Shown one piece after another: positions 14,394 to 23,970 of a DNA stretch of 64,000 nt (positions within the stretch are counted from its first letter, which is position 1; every line of letters starts with the position of its first letter). Source of the DNA: Hypomesus transpacificus (lineage: Eukaryota > Chordata > Actinopteri > Osmeriformes > Osmeridae); contig NC_061062.1 of NCBI RefSeq assembly GCF_021917145.1, positions 948,186-1,012,185 of the forward strand. The letters run 5' to 3'. Made by a program: the position numbers and the translations under genes. The notes beneath the pieces were generated by a model, which saw only the letters and a list, made by a program, of their open reading frames with translations, searched no databases and was not told the origin of the DNA.

Positions 14394-15840
14394 CTCACCT
14401 GTGCTCCTGTCTCCCCCCCATAGGGAGGCCTGGCTCTACCCTCCAAGGCTGCCCGCGGGGGCCTGTCCTCCAGGGGGTGGTTGTGGGGCCCGGGCCCCCT
14501 CCTGGTCATCCTCTCACTCACCACCCGCTTCACCCCCTGAGGGCAAAAGACACTCACATCAACGTGCCTCACAGCTACACCACGACACCAGAGATGGGAG
14601 GAACTAAGTACAAATACTTTTTCTGGTATCAGTACTTACTACAATATTTACTTTATTTATATTTCTTTTTAATTACTTTCACTCCTGAAATTGTTTACAC
14701 AAATATCAACACAAATGTTTAAAAAAAGAAATATGCCCAAAAATGGTTGAAATAATCTTAAAAAAACATATTTTTGAAAAAAGGTTACAAACAATTTAGA
14801 AAAAGTTGAAAAAATATTTCACAAAAAGATCACACACATGGTCTGCACACACATACTGCAAAGTTCATCCAGATATAAGGTACAAGTGGTCCACAAATGC
14901 AGGCTGACCACTGTGAGGGGGCCCTCTACCTTGGAGTGGTTCCCTGCCATTGTGACCAGCAGCTGCCTGGTCCTGGCTCGCCCAGCACCCAGGGGACAGC
15001 CCTCCCTGGCATCCCCACACAGCCCTGCCCCTGGCCGGGTCACCACCACACGGGGCTCCTAGAACACAGGCCCAGCCCGGGTCAACAGGACAGCCTGACA
15101 GGAGCCTAGCTGGCTAGCTCGCTAGCATGCTAGTGTCACAGCACTGGAACACACACAGCCAGCTAGCTAGTTAAAGCACTAGAACACACCAAGCTAGCTA
15201 GCTAGCTAGCTAGCTAGCTATACAGCACTAGAACACATCAGCTACCCAGCTAGCTACAGGACTAGTACACACACACACACAGCCAGCTAGCTTGCAACAG
15301 CATTGGAACACACACAGCTAGCCAGCTAGCCACAAGCTACACATCTCTCACAGTGGTGGAATTGTTAATGGTGATGGTCAGGTCGTCCGCTTTGCCCTTC
15401 CGGTTCTGCAGGGCCTTCCCTTCCTCCTCCGCCTTCTTCTTGTCCTCCTCCACTTCCTGTAAGGGACAGCGAGGACGACACCTCCGATGAACAACAGCTG
15501 ATGGCGATGACCTTAGCGTGGAGGAGTCAGTGTTGTGGTGCTGGAGGTTGAAAGCTCTGCCCACCTGGTACCTCCTCATGAGGGCCTGGTTCTTCTGGCG
15601 CAGGGCCTGGATCTTCTTGTCCAGCTCCATGTCTCTCTGCTCCCTCTTGGGCTGCATGTCACTGGGGCTCTGGGTGGAAGGGGACAGTGCTGTCGTCATG
15701 AGGACCGCAGAGACTGAGCCAGACTAGACTCACAAACTAATAAAAGCATAGATGTGAACTTGTGTGATCTGGAACTAAACAACGCCCCAAACATTTATGA
15801 AATAGTGGTTGAATTGTGGACACTGTCTTTTGGCCTTTCT

Positions 15841-15872
<32 letters not shown>

Positions 15873-18800
15873 CACACACACACACACAGATGGACAGTCC
15901 ATTATAGGGGTCAGTTACCCAGCAGGAATCTTAAGTGCAGAGAGACTATCTTAAACATCCTAACACCGTCAGCTGAAGTCTTCCTCACACGACCAGAGGT
16001 CCCCTCCTAATCCCAGCATGGCTTCAGACCGCTACAGGGACAATGTGCAGTGGGACAAGCCACACTGCTATCCTGTCACTGATCCTGAGGAACAACTGAA
16101 TCCATGGACACAAGGAACCCATCTGATGCTGTCAGCGGGAAGGATCGATGGAGATCTGGTAACAGTGACGTAGCATGTTCAGGCCCAACACAGCCAAGGT
16201 AGTAGTAACTTGAAGCCCTGTTACAGGAATCGAAAGCAGCTACATGGCTCTTATGGAGACTAAGTCATACTTTCTGACATGCTTTTTCTGAGCTCATCAC
16301 CTGGGCAGAGGGTTCTGGGATGTGTAGTTTCTGGGATGTGTTGTTTCTTTGAACAGCTTGAGAGAGGACTGAAGAGCACATGACTGACAGAGCAATAGTA
16401 GCAGAAGTATTGATCGGTATTCCACTCACATGTATTTAGTTCTTTATACCAGCATTGTTGAGAAGGCTTCAAATATGCCCACATAGAACTGCACCTAAAC
16501 CCCTCCTACACCCTCAAAGACCCTTTACTGAGTCTGATCCCTTACTGTTCCCTGAGGGGGAAATGTGACATTGCAGGAGGCAAGAAGAGGTCATACGAAA
16601 CAAGAATAAAAAGCAGATTACAGTAACAGATACTAAATATGCCCGAGGTGACCCTTTGCAGCAGCCAAGGGCAGAGAGCAGCTTCTACACCTCGGCCTTT
16701 AGCTCAGCCGACCAGCGACTGCGGAAGGAGAGTCAAGCAGCTCAGCAGCCAGCTCACAGCAGCTCGTTATCCCCTGTGCTCAGAAGATGCTTACCCCAAC
16801 AGGATCACTGTCATGTGTCATGTTGCTAACTGATCAGATTAGGCCGGTAAAGTTGCCCAAACCCCATCATCTAAAACAGCCTTTCCCAACCCTGGTCCTC
16901 AAGACCAACTGCCCTGCATGTTTTGCACTGCACACACCTGATTCAAATGAATGGGTCATTATCAAGCTCAGCAGAAGCCTGGTAACAACCCATTTATTTG
17001 AATCAGGTGTGTTGGAAGAGGGGAAACATCTCAAACATGCAGGGCAAACACAATTAAGCTTTGAGCTAAGTGGAGCCTTCAGAATGCACAGAATGGGTGT
17101 TGCCCCATGGGCCAGTGCTGGGGTTGTGCTGAGCTTCTGCTGCTATGAAAGACGACCCGACTGCCAGCACACAGCCTCTGGAAGGCACGTTGAAATAAAC
17201 ATGCCCCAAGCTAGTGATGTAGCACAGAAAAACACCACTTCCTGTTCAGGAGAACTGACCCAGCCATGCCCCCCCCCCCCCCCTGCCAGCTGCAATAGTC
17301 TGGAACACACAGAAAGCCCTTCTCCCTGCTATGAAGCCGGAACAAACTACCAGTACCTGAGTAACCTTGAGACTGAACAATACAAACACTAAAACAAGGG
17401 CCCAGGACAAGGGCTGTTTAATATTTAACCTACTAGAATAAAACATGTTTTTATTTAATTAAGACTGAAAGGCCCGTCAGCCTTGAAAAGAAGCTACCCT
17501 GACGTGGAGGTCAACATTCTGCATGTGGCAATAGCTACCCCTTCTGCCTGCCTATCTGCCTGCCTGCCTGCCTATCTGCCTGTCTATCTGCCTGTCTATC
17601 TGCCTGTCTATCTGCCAGGTAACCGCCGTCGCCACAGTGATGACAAAAGAGAATCCTCGCAGCTCCATGGGACATTCCGTGCAGCGCGGAACAATGAGTC
17701 ACAGCACTCAGGCCAGGATGCCATTCTTCTTCTGGGGTTTTCCACCTCCGCCGCATCGCCATTGCTGCCCACACAGACTAGCTGCCGGTGTCATAGCACG
17801 GCCAGCGGGGGGGGGGGGGGGGGAGCGGACTCACTTCAACTCAGATGCATCCACTTTCCTCTCTTATTTTTAAGGATATGTCAGTATTGTACTACACCAT
17901 TTGATACCTGACACCAATTAGAAATGTGTAAGCTTTTTACAGTTCCAAACCAAACATCAAAACATTCAGGTAAATCTTTCTACCATTCATCAAAAACACA
18001 GCAGCACACAGTGCAGGAACCAGCAGAGCAAAGACTGCTCAACTCAACTGTGTTTCTGACGCCTGTTGGAAGTGAGCTTACAGCTCCTGGTCGTCAGGGT
18101 TTCCAAACACAACAGGCCCTGACGACACCCAGGGAACAGGAGCATGGGAGAGACTGGCTGCCGGACGGGGCCAGCCCCTCTCTGCAGGGAGACCAGAGCA
18201 GTCAGCCCCTCTCTGCAGGGAGACCAGAGCAGTCAGCCCCTCTCTGCAGGGAGACCAGAGCAGTCAGCCCCTCTCTGCAGGGAGACCAGAGCAGTCAGCC
18301 CCTCTCTGCAGGGAGACCAGAGCAGTCAGCCCCTCTCTGCAGAGAGACCAGAGCAGTCAGCCCCTCGCTGCAGGGAGACCAGAGCAGTCAGCCCCTCGCT
18401 GCAGAGAGACCAGAGCAGTCAGCCCCTCGCTGCAGAGAGACCCGAGCAGTCAGCCCCTCTCTGCAGAGAGACCAGAGCAGTCAGCTCCTCGCTGCAGAGA
18501 GACCAGAGCAGTCAGCCCCTCACTGCAGAGAGACCAGAGCAGTCAGCCCCTCGCTGCAGAGAGACCAGAGCAGTCAGCTCCTCGCTGCAGAGAGACCAGA
18601 GCAGTCAGGTCCTCAGAGAGACAACCACACTGCAGAGAGAGGAAGTGGTCATGGAGGACAGGAAGCCTCCGGAATACGAGGGTGCACCTTCCAGTCCTGC
18701 TCGTTAGTGAAGGAAGCGGATCCTGAGCAACTGTGTTTCATAAACACAAACACACACTGACACACACACACACACAGAAGCATCGCACGGTGCCCATGGC

Positions 18801-19046
18801 GAGGCTGGAGGCCCGCTGGGCCGAGGCTGGCTGGGCTCCCTCCCTGGACACCTACCGGAGGCTGGGGACAGCCTGGGCAGTGGCCACTCACTCCACTAAC
18901 TAAGACACTGCGTTGGTAACAGCTTCAACCTCGGCTACATACTAGAACAGGGTATGAAGCCTGCACGGGGGGGGGGGGGGGACAGAGAAAGACAGAGCGA
19001 GAGAAAGATATTCCAATAGCTAAGCGAGAAATGGAGAGAGCGCGTG

Positions 19047-19105
<59 letters not shown>

Positions 19106-19151
19106 GAGTGAGAGACAGAGACGGAGAGGAGGCACTTACGGCTCTCTCCAT
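6138..19151 (-). CDS. ccdc9b: CCDC9B, coiled-coil domain containing protein 9B (multi-exon)
   Basis: Exons read on the minus strand: 19151-19140, 15669-15565, 15456-15352, 15058-14930, 14536-14399, 10798-10629, 8593-8543, 8357-8258 (or starting 8404), 7639-6882 and 6181-6138. Tentative extra exons are 12976-12950, 12413-12354, 9485-9440 and 9304-9263. The family signature is clear: an N-terminal coiled coil (ELDKKIQALRQKNQAL, then EVEEDKKKAEEEG), the central YLRWKKEREQIDRERVARH block, and GSKAKGKDRLTGRARR before an acidic tail. Phases agree except for the join between 10629 and 8593, where an exon is missing or misplaced. The tail carries a KKVRF motif (7345-7359), which fits a protein phosphatase 1 RVxF docking site, and an eleven-fold five-residue repeat. 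The last exon (14 residues) is supported only by phase and splice sites. Molecular role of the family is poorly known. CCDC9 is the main alternative; the GSKAKGKDRLTGRARR block favours CCDC9B. Confidence 0.8.
6250..6352. repeat. Tandem repeat of about 30 bp
   Basis: Three to four copies of a unit containing TTCTCTCTGGGAGCTGCAGT lie just upstream, on the minus strand, of the proposed last CCDC9B exon, inside its last intron. Confidence 0.7.
6919..7090 (-). repeat. 15-bp coding minisatellite (QDVSA/QDVSV x 11) in CCDC9B
   Basis: Eleven head-to-tail copies of a 15-bp unit lie in frame in the penultimate CCDC9B exon. Eight encode QDVSA and three encode QDVSV. Because the unit is a multiple of three, copy-number change would keep the frame, so length variation between individuals is expected. 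Confidence 0.9.
8690..9245. repeat. AT-rich stretch dense in AAATTCAGA-like motifs
   Basis: The motif AAATTC(A)GA and its complement occur over and over in both orientations, for example around 8834, 8870, 8955, 9038 and 9222, separated by A or T runs. It lies in a CCDC9B intron. It could be a decayed palindromic DNA transposon or a degenerate satellite; no family is recognised. Confidence 0.4.
11889..12177. repeat. 12-bp minisatellite GGAGGCAGCAGA, about 24 copies
   Basis: A near-perfect 12-bp unit with single-base variants (GAAGA, GCACA) runs for about 290 bases inside a CCDC9B intron. It is open in several frames on both strands because the unit lacks stops; those long frames are not taken as genes. 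Confidence 0.9.
14361..14393 (+). repeat. Poly-G tract of about 33 bases
   Basis: An unbroken G run lies six bases downstream of the CCDC9B splice donor at 14398 (poly-C on the gene's strand). It is likely to be unstable and can form G-quadruplexes; its length in an assembly may be wrong. Confidence 0.9.
14700..14830. repeat. A-rich repeat with GGTTACAAA and AAGTTGAAAAA motifs
   Basis: This stretch shares the motifs AAAAAGGTTACAAA and AAAAAGTTGAAAAAAT with the stretch at 28815-29130 in MTHFD1. The two seem to belong to one dispersed AT-rich repeat family that I cannot name. Confidence 0.4.
15105..15345. repeat. GCTA-rich minisatellite next to a CCDC9B splice donor
   Basis: Units made of CAGCTAGCTAG plus CAGCACTAGAACACAC alternate four or five times, with a pure (GCTA)n run near 15192-15220. 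On the gene's strand it begins a few bases after the splice donor at 15351. Confidence 0.8.
15841..15890. repeat. (CA)n microsatellite
   Basis: About 50 bases of CA repeat with one CG interruption lie in the first intron of CCDC9B. Confidence 0.9.
16877..17050. mobile_element. Palindromic MITE, CCCTGGTCCTC family, copy 1
   Basis: The left part reads CCCAACCCTGGTCCTCAAGA, then TGCATGTTTTG and ACACACCTGATTCAAATGA; the right part contains the inverted forms TTTGAATCAGGTGTGTTGGA and AACATGCAGGG. The foldback plan matches short inverted-repeat elements common in teleosts (Angel-like). The outer right arm is missing. Three related palindromes occur at 21225, 32382 and 47847. Confidence 0.7.
18170..18608. 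repeat. 31-bp minisatellite, about 14 copies
   Basis: A 31-bp unit containing GGAGACCAGAGCAGTCAGCC repeats about fourteen times in CCDC9B intron 1. Since 31 is not divisible by three and the unit has no stops, forward frames stay open for 187-278 codons; these are not taken as genes. Confidence 0.9.
19050..19103. repeat. (GA)n microsatellite
   Basis: A GA repeat lies about 40 bases downstream, on the minus strand, of the first CCDC9B splice donor. A related CT array is at 19420-19505 in the upstream region. Confidence 0.85.
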
Positions 19152-19427
19152 GTCAGCGGTAGAAGCTGGGCTCAGTCCAAATGCGAGGCGGCCGGGGCAG
19201 CAGAGGCAGCAGGCTGGGCTCCACGATCATGCCTTGATTACAATGAGCTAAGTTGGGCTGAACGCCAACACGTCTAACAAACGCTCTGAGCCCCCCCGCC
19301 CCCCCTTTAACAGATTTCACAGCACCCACCCTCCAGTTCGCTCACTCTCGATCTCTCTCACTTCGTCCCTCCCACTCTCTCGGACACATACTGTCTCTCC
19401 GTCCCTCCTCACTCTCTCTCCCTCTCT

Positions 19428-19478
<51 letters not shown>

Positions 19479-21224
19479 CCTCTCACTCTCTCGCTCTCTC
19501 TCTCTGGGGCACTTGCCCTCAGATAAAATTACCCTTCACACCCCCCTCCCTGTTCCTCTGCTTCGAACACGCTGGTTAAATGCTGCCCCCTCCCCACAAA
19601 CACTCACTCCACTCTGGATTTAAAGGGAAACAGGAGAATGTCCACAGACAGCTCTGCCTTCATACGGTAAACAAACAGACCCTAAGACACTCACGAATCA
19701 AACCCAGCCCGTTTGTGTTTTGCCTCAAAGCACACAAACATGTTTCCCCAAAATGAGGTTCCTGTCTCCTTCCCGCAGTCCTCCTGCCCTCTCAGTAGCA
19801 GCTGGTTTGCCTGACAGACTGCCCTGCCTGAATGTGAACATCCAGTGTACTATTAGGGGGCTCCCATTGGAGGGAGAGAGAGAGGGAGAGAGAGGTTAAG
19901 TTTAGGGAGGGGGTAGGGCTGTCTGCAGGATTTCCCACGATTCCTCATGCACGGTGTCTAGCCTAGGAATAAATGATATGCACCAGGCAGACAAATGCCA
20001 GACTGCTGAAGGAGGTAGCAGGGAAGTCAAGTTGCTCTCAGTGGTTGGACTGGTGTTCCCAGAGTGTTTGAGAAACAGACGGCATCTTTGATTCAGAGTA
20101 TTAGGTTACCAGTCACAGCCTACTGCTTTAGCTTGAACAGTGAGTGCCACAAAGAATACGTTTCTTAAGGATTACCGTGTTAACAAACTAGATATTGCCT
20201 TTCACGTGATACTTTAGGGGTATACCCAGAAAATACAGGAATTTGACAAATACATTATTTTAAACAACTGCTTGCTGATGGCAATGTAACATGTAAGGAC
20301 CGTTAGCAACAACAAAAAATCACCTACACAAAATCCAAATGATTGTTTTTCACTGTATTAAACTGTTATTATCAGTTATGGCTCTGATACAGATCAAATA
20401 AAAATGTGCTGGAATCAAAATAGTGCTGTTATTTTTGTAATCAAAATTGAAGTCAGTGAACAAAACCGTTTCACATACAGGCCTATTATTGGGCTTCATG
20501 GGTTCAGTAAAAGTGTTAATTCATAAAAAAATAACAAAATAGGACTACACTTCTACTGAAAGTATAGTCGGCATATCCAATCGATATTGTCTTGCCGTTA
20601 GTTTGCAAGCCAGGGTACAATAGTTTGAGACAACTTCTATGGACTACCGTTAGGTATTTTTGATTCAACATTTTGGTTGGAATCTATTTGACTAGCAAAC
20701 CTTGCACCTTCCTAGCCTACATTGCAGCACTGCAGGATTGTCGGACACTTCACCAATAGGTGAGGCCTGTAATTTATAGGCCGTAGCTATGGTTTATGAT
20801 TTTAGAATCTTCAAAATACCCCCCAAAATAAAGACGTGACACATGTCATCCAAATTAGGAAAACACTGCAAACCAACTAGCACAGGTGGATGCATGTGTT
20901 GGTAAATTATCAAGCTAGCTAGCTAGACGTTTAGAATGTGGCTACTCTAATGTGCCCTGAAGTTAAAACACACCCATACAAAAATGTACAAGGCATGGAC
21001 ATTCAAATTAATAATATCTCATTGTCATGATTAACTATGAAGTCATATCCCACAACTACTTATTACTTACCACCACATTGAAAAAAGTTGTATTCCTGAA
21101 AGACATGTTAATTAACGGTAGTGACATGATGCACACATTTGGCGCATGTTCTGATTGTCCACGAGGTGGAGTGCTTTATCCTTAATCAAAAAAAAATAAA
21201 AGAGGTAGCTATATATACTCTTCA

Positions 21225-21444
21225 GCAGTGGTTCCCAAACCTGGTCCTCGGGACCCCCTTGTCCTGCATGTTTTAGAATGTTTCCCTGTTCCAACACACC
21301 TGATTCAAATGAATGGGTCGTTAGTTATGTCTAGTTATGCAGAACCCTGTTAACAACCATTCATTGAATCAGGTGTTGGAGCAGGGAAATATCTCAAACA
21401 TGCAAGACAGGTGGTACTTGAGGACCAGGGTTAAGAACCACTGC
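21225..21444. mobile_element. Palindromic MITE, CCCTGGTCCTC family, copy 2 (full length)
   Basis: It begins GCAGTGGTTCCCAAACCTGG and ends with the inverted form GTTAAGAACCACTGC, giving a 220-bp foldback with terminal inverted repeats of about 30 bp and no coding content. The centre carries the mirrored CACCTGATTCAAATGA and TTGAATCAGGTG. A clear target site duplication was not seen. Confidence 0.75.
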
Positions 21445-21459
21445 TCTATAGGCTATAGT

Positions 21460-21594
21460 CAGGGGCGCCGCCAGGAATTTTGGGCCACATGAAAAAAACT
21501 ATTCGTTTCTATTCGTTTTTCTATTTTCTGGGACCCCTGTCAGTCAGGGGCCCTTAGAACTGCCCATAACTTCCACCCCTATACGGCGCCCCTG
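21460..21594. mobile_element. 135-bp MITE with CAGGGGCGCCG terminal repeats
   Basis: The element starts CAGGGGCGCCG and ends CGGCGCCCCTG, an exact 11-bp terminal inverted repeat. It has no coding capacity. It stands 15 bases from the neighbouring MITE. The ends suggest a hAT-like DNA transposon, but a target duplication was not seen. Confidence 0.6.
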
Positions 21595-22220
21595 GTGCAA
21601 ACAAGAACGAGAAGGATATGCGAATTCATGTGAAAGGTGTGTCCATTTTTCACATCCATTAGTGCTAACTTTAACTTTGCAATTATCGGAGGACATGGGC
21701 AGCATTGTGCAGTTATGTTGACGGAGACTCCCTAGCCTCCGGCATCCTCAACAGCAAAAACACACCACACGTGTGTCTGGGACTGGGCACAACGTTTTGG
21801 TTGGAATCGAGATAGGCTAATCACTCTTGTATGGGCGAATAACACATATACATGCGCGCACAATTCAATACATGTAACGTAATGTTCTGGCTTTGAACAG
21901 TATCAAAGCAAAAACTCACACCTTGATCAACAAGTTAAAATCTATCATATTCCACATGTGGGTTTAGGCACATGCAGTAAAGTAAAAGATTAAGAAAAAT
22001 GACTGAATGTAAAATGTAAGAACAGGAAAGTCACGTTTGCAACTGATATTTGATCTGGATCATGTTTGAGGTGTAACCCTTGTTCAGTAACCTTATTGGG
22101 TGTTTCATTTACTAAGGCAGTGCATACCTTGCAACACCTTTCCTAGAAAGATCTGACTATAATTAAAAAAGGTTTGGGTGTGGTCTGCAAATCCTGCATC
22201 CCCATCACGAGTTCATGTGT

Positions 22221-22228
22221 TATAAATA
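22221..22228 (+). promoter_or_regulatory. TATA box of the small His/Gly/Lys repeat gene
   Basis: TATAAATA stands about 30 bases before the presumed first exon (about 22250-22274, donor GTATGA). A GGGTGTGG (CACCC-type) box lies about 45 bases further upstream. A short upstream frame (ATGATG... to TAA at 22258-22260) would be in the leader if transcription starts early. Confidence 0.55.
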
Positions 22229-22249
22229 CAGACAGAGAGAGCATGATGC

Positions 22250-23015
22250 TCACAGTTTAACCCTCCTGTAACAGGTATGACATGCTTTAATTAACTTAAC
22301 TTTTTTGTACAACAGTTGATATGGAAAAGCAAATGTAGTATTGGATTGTGATTGGATCATTACAGGTACTTATCTCAATTTTTCCTACAGATTAATCTAC
22401 CTGCTAACCCGAGAAAAACATGAGCACTCCAGATGTAAGACAACTCACTTTGATAACCAAAGACAGAACAGTGTTTTACCATCCACCCTCCGTGAATGAA
22501 TGATGAGTAATTAAATGCTTGTTTCTGGTCCCTCAGGCTACCACCCCTGCAGTCGGAGATAAGGAGGTAGGCGACGCTGCTATAAAGTCTGACCTGCTTG
22601 TTCTCTTTCTGTTAAAGTTCATGTCAAAAGAGTTTGATAAAAATGAAGTAAAAATGTGTCGTAGTTGACTGAAAGGTGTTCTACGACTTTGAGCACTGTC
22701 TGGTATGTGTTTACTAAACTGTTGAGATGAGTACAAATGTTTTGCTCATTTTTAGGGGAAGGGAAAGAAAGGAGATGGAAAAGCTGCATGTGATCATGGG
22801 AAGGCCGGCGAACATGGGAAGTCCGGCGAACATGGGAAGTCCGGCGAACATGGGAAGGCAGGCGAACATGGGAAGGCAGGCGAACATGGAAAATCTGGCG
22901 GAAGAGGTGGTGGTAAACATTAATTGAAAAACATTGTTCCTTAACTGTTATAAACTCTGACATAATCCACTGTAAAAAGTATGGACATGTATCTATGTAT
23001 TAAAACTATTCAGAG
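22250..23015 (+). CDS. Small gene for a 70-residue Gly/Lys/His-rich repeat protein, unrecognised
   Basis: Four exons: a noncoding leader ending at 22274, then 22391-22434 (ATG at 22420), 22537-22566 and 22756-22923 with stop TAA. All coding joins are phase 0 with consensus GT-AG sites. The protein opens MSTPD, ATTPAVGDKE, then a GKGKKGDGK block followed by five or six copies of a six-residue unit EHGK(A/S)G and a GGRGGGKH end. Gly is about 30% and there are seven His and twelve Lys; one Cys precedes the repeats. There is no signal peptide or hydrophobic segment, so it is probably cytosolic or nuclear. Periodic His suggests metal or nucleic-acid contact, but this is inference only. An ATTAAA at 22999-23004 fits the mRNA end. 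I know no family that matches. Confidence 0.6.
22798..22905 (+). repeat. 18-bp coding repeat (EHGKxG)
   Basis: Five to six 18-bp copies of GGCGAACATGGGAAG plus a variable codon (TCC or GCA) form the core of the last exon of the small repeat gene. The frame-preserving unit implies growth by tandem duplication. Confidence 0.85.
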
Positions 23016-23279
23016 CCACAGTGACTTATTTGTCATTTATTTATAGATACGCATATAATATATCCATTCAAACAGATGCGTATAAGGAATACTTCACAAC
23101 CCAGCTGTTATATGATTTTAGACCCTATATTTTATCTATACAAACCAACATTTCTACAGAAAAGTTGTCAAAGAGCAGCAACTGACGTGTGCAGGTATCC
23201 TGCTATCTGAGTTGATAGATCACAGGAGACGTACGTAGATTAAGTTCTCCTCAAACTGTTGACAGTGGACCAGATGGCT

Positions 23280-23378
23280 CTGATCCAAATTTCACAACTC
23301 TGAGGTATTCACACTCCAAGACATAAACCCAGGTTGTTGTTGGCCTACAGCCAAGTGAGCTACACCCTCTTCTAGATC
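23280..23378 (-). mobile_element. Degraded tRNA-derived SINE fragment
   Basis: On the minus strand GGGTGTAGCTCACTTGGCTG looks like a tRNA A box and GGTTTATGTC about 35 bases later looks like a worn B box. No intact tRNA fold is expected. It lies in the likely 3' UTR or downstream region of AKAP5. Confidence 0.35.
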
Positions 23379-23509
23379 ATTGACCTTCCAAATGACTTCA
23401 GACAAGTTTAATTTGCCGAGTTCGACTGCATAAGAGGCTTTGACGGATATACCTCCCATTTAACTATCCAGGAAATATTCTCATTCTTTGTCTGAATATG
23501 GTTATCTCA

Positions 23510-23578
23510 ACTGCAGCACCTCTGAGACTATCTATAGGTGTTCAACTGCAGCACCTCTGAGACTATCTATAGGTGTTT
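23510..23578. repeat. Direct duplication of a 34-bp segment
   Basis: Two adjacent copies begin CAACTGCAGCACCTCTGAGA and run into TATAGGTGTT. It lies downstream of AKAP5, perhaps in its 3' UTR. Confidence 0.8.
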
Positions 23579-23970
23579 GGCATCAACGTCCAGTACACTC
23601 TAGCCCAACATACAGTCTGAGGTGGACAACTTCATGAGAAATGTAACCCAGTGTGAGTATTACACCCTATTAGCTGCAAATTTAACCACAAGAACATCCC
23701 ATACATGATCAACATCGTCTGCTTCTCATTTCTATGGAAACAAGTCTCACAATCTGGGATGTCGCTACAAAGACACGATGAGTCATTTCATGATGCCAAC
23801 ATGACAAAACATGACTTTCTAGGAATATGCCATTGGCATGGTCTATCTTCACATATGAACAGCATGATGATAAAATACAGGTTTGGGTTGGGTATTGTGA
23901 GAGCACACTGCAGTCTGCAGAAACCACAGTGAACACAAAAGCACTGAATGTGAGCTCATTGTAGTTCATG

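Larger units (their letters stand above)
19152..22249. other. Intergenic region between CCDC9B and the small repeat gene
   Basis: The CCDC9B first exon and promoter lie at the left edge (about 19150-19350). The rest is AT-rich and shows only two MITEs (21225-21444 and 21460-21594) and CT microsatellites. No coding exon was found. Confidence 0.6.

Noticed and set aside
17924-18760. 278-codon forward frame
   Set aside because: It is produced by a 31-bp minisatellite without stops, in an intron and on the opposite strand to CCDC9B; flanks look noncoding.
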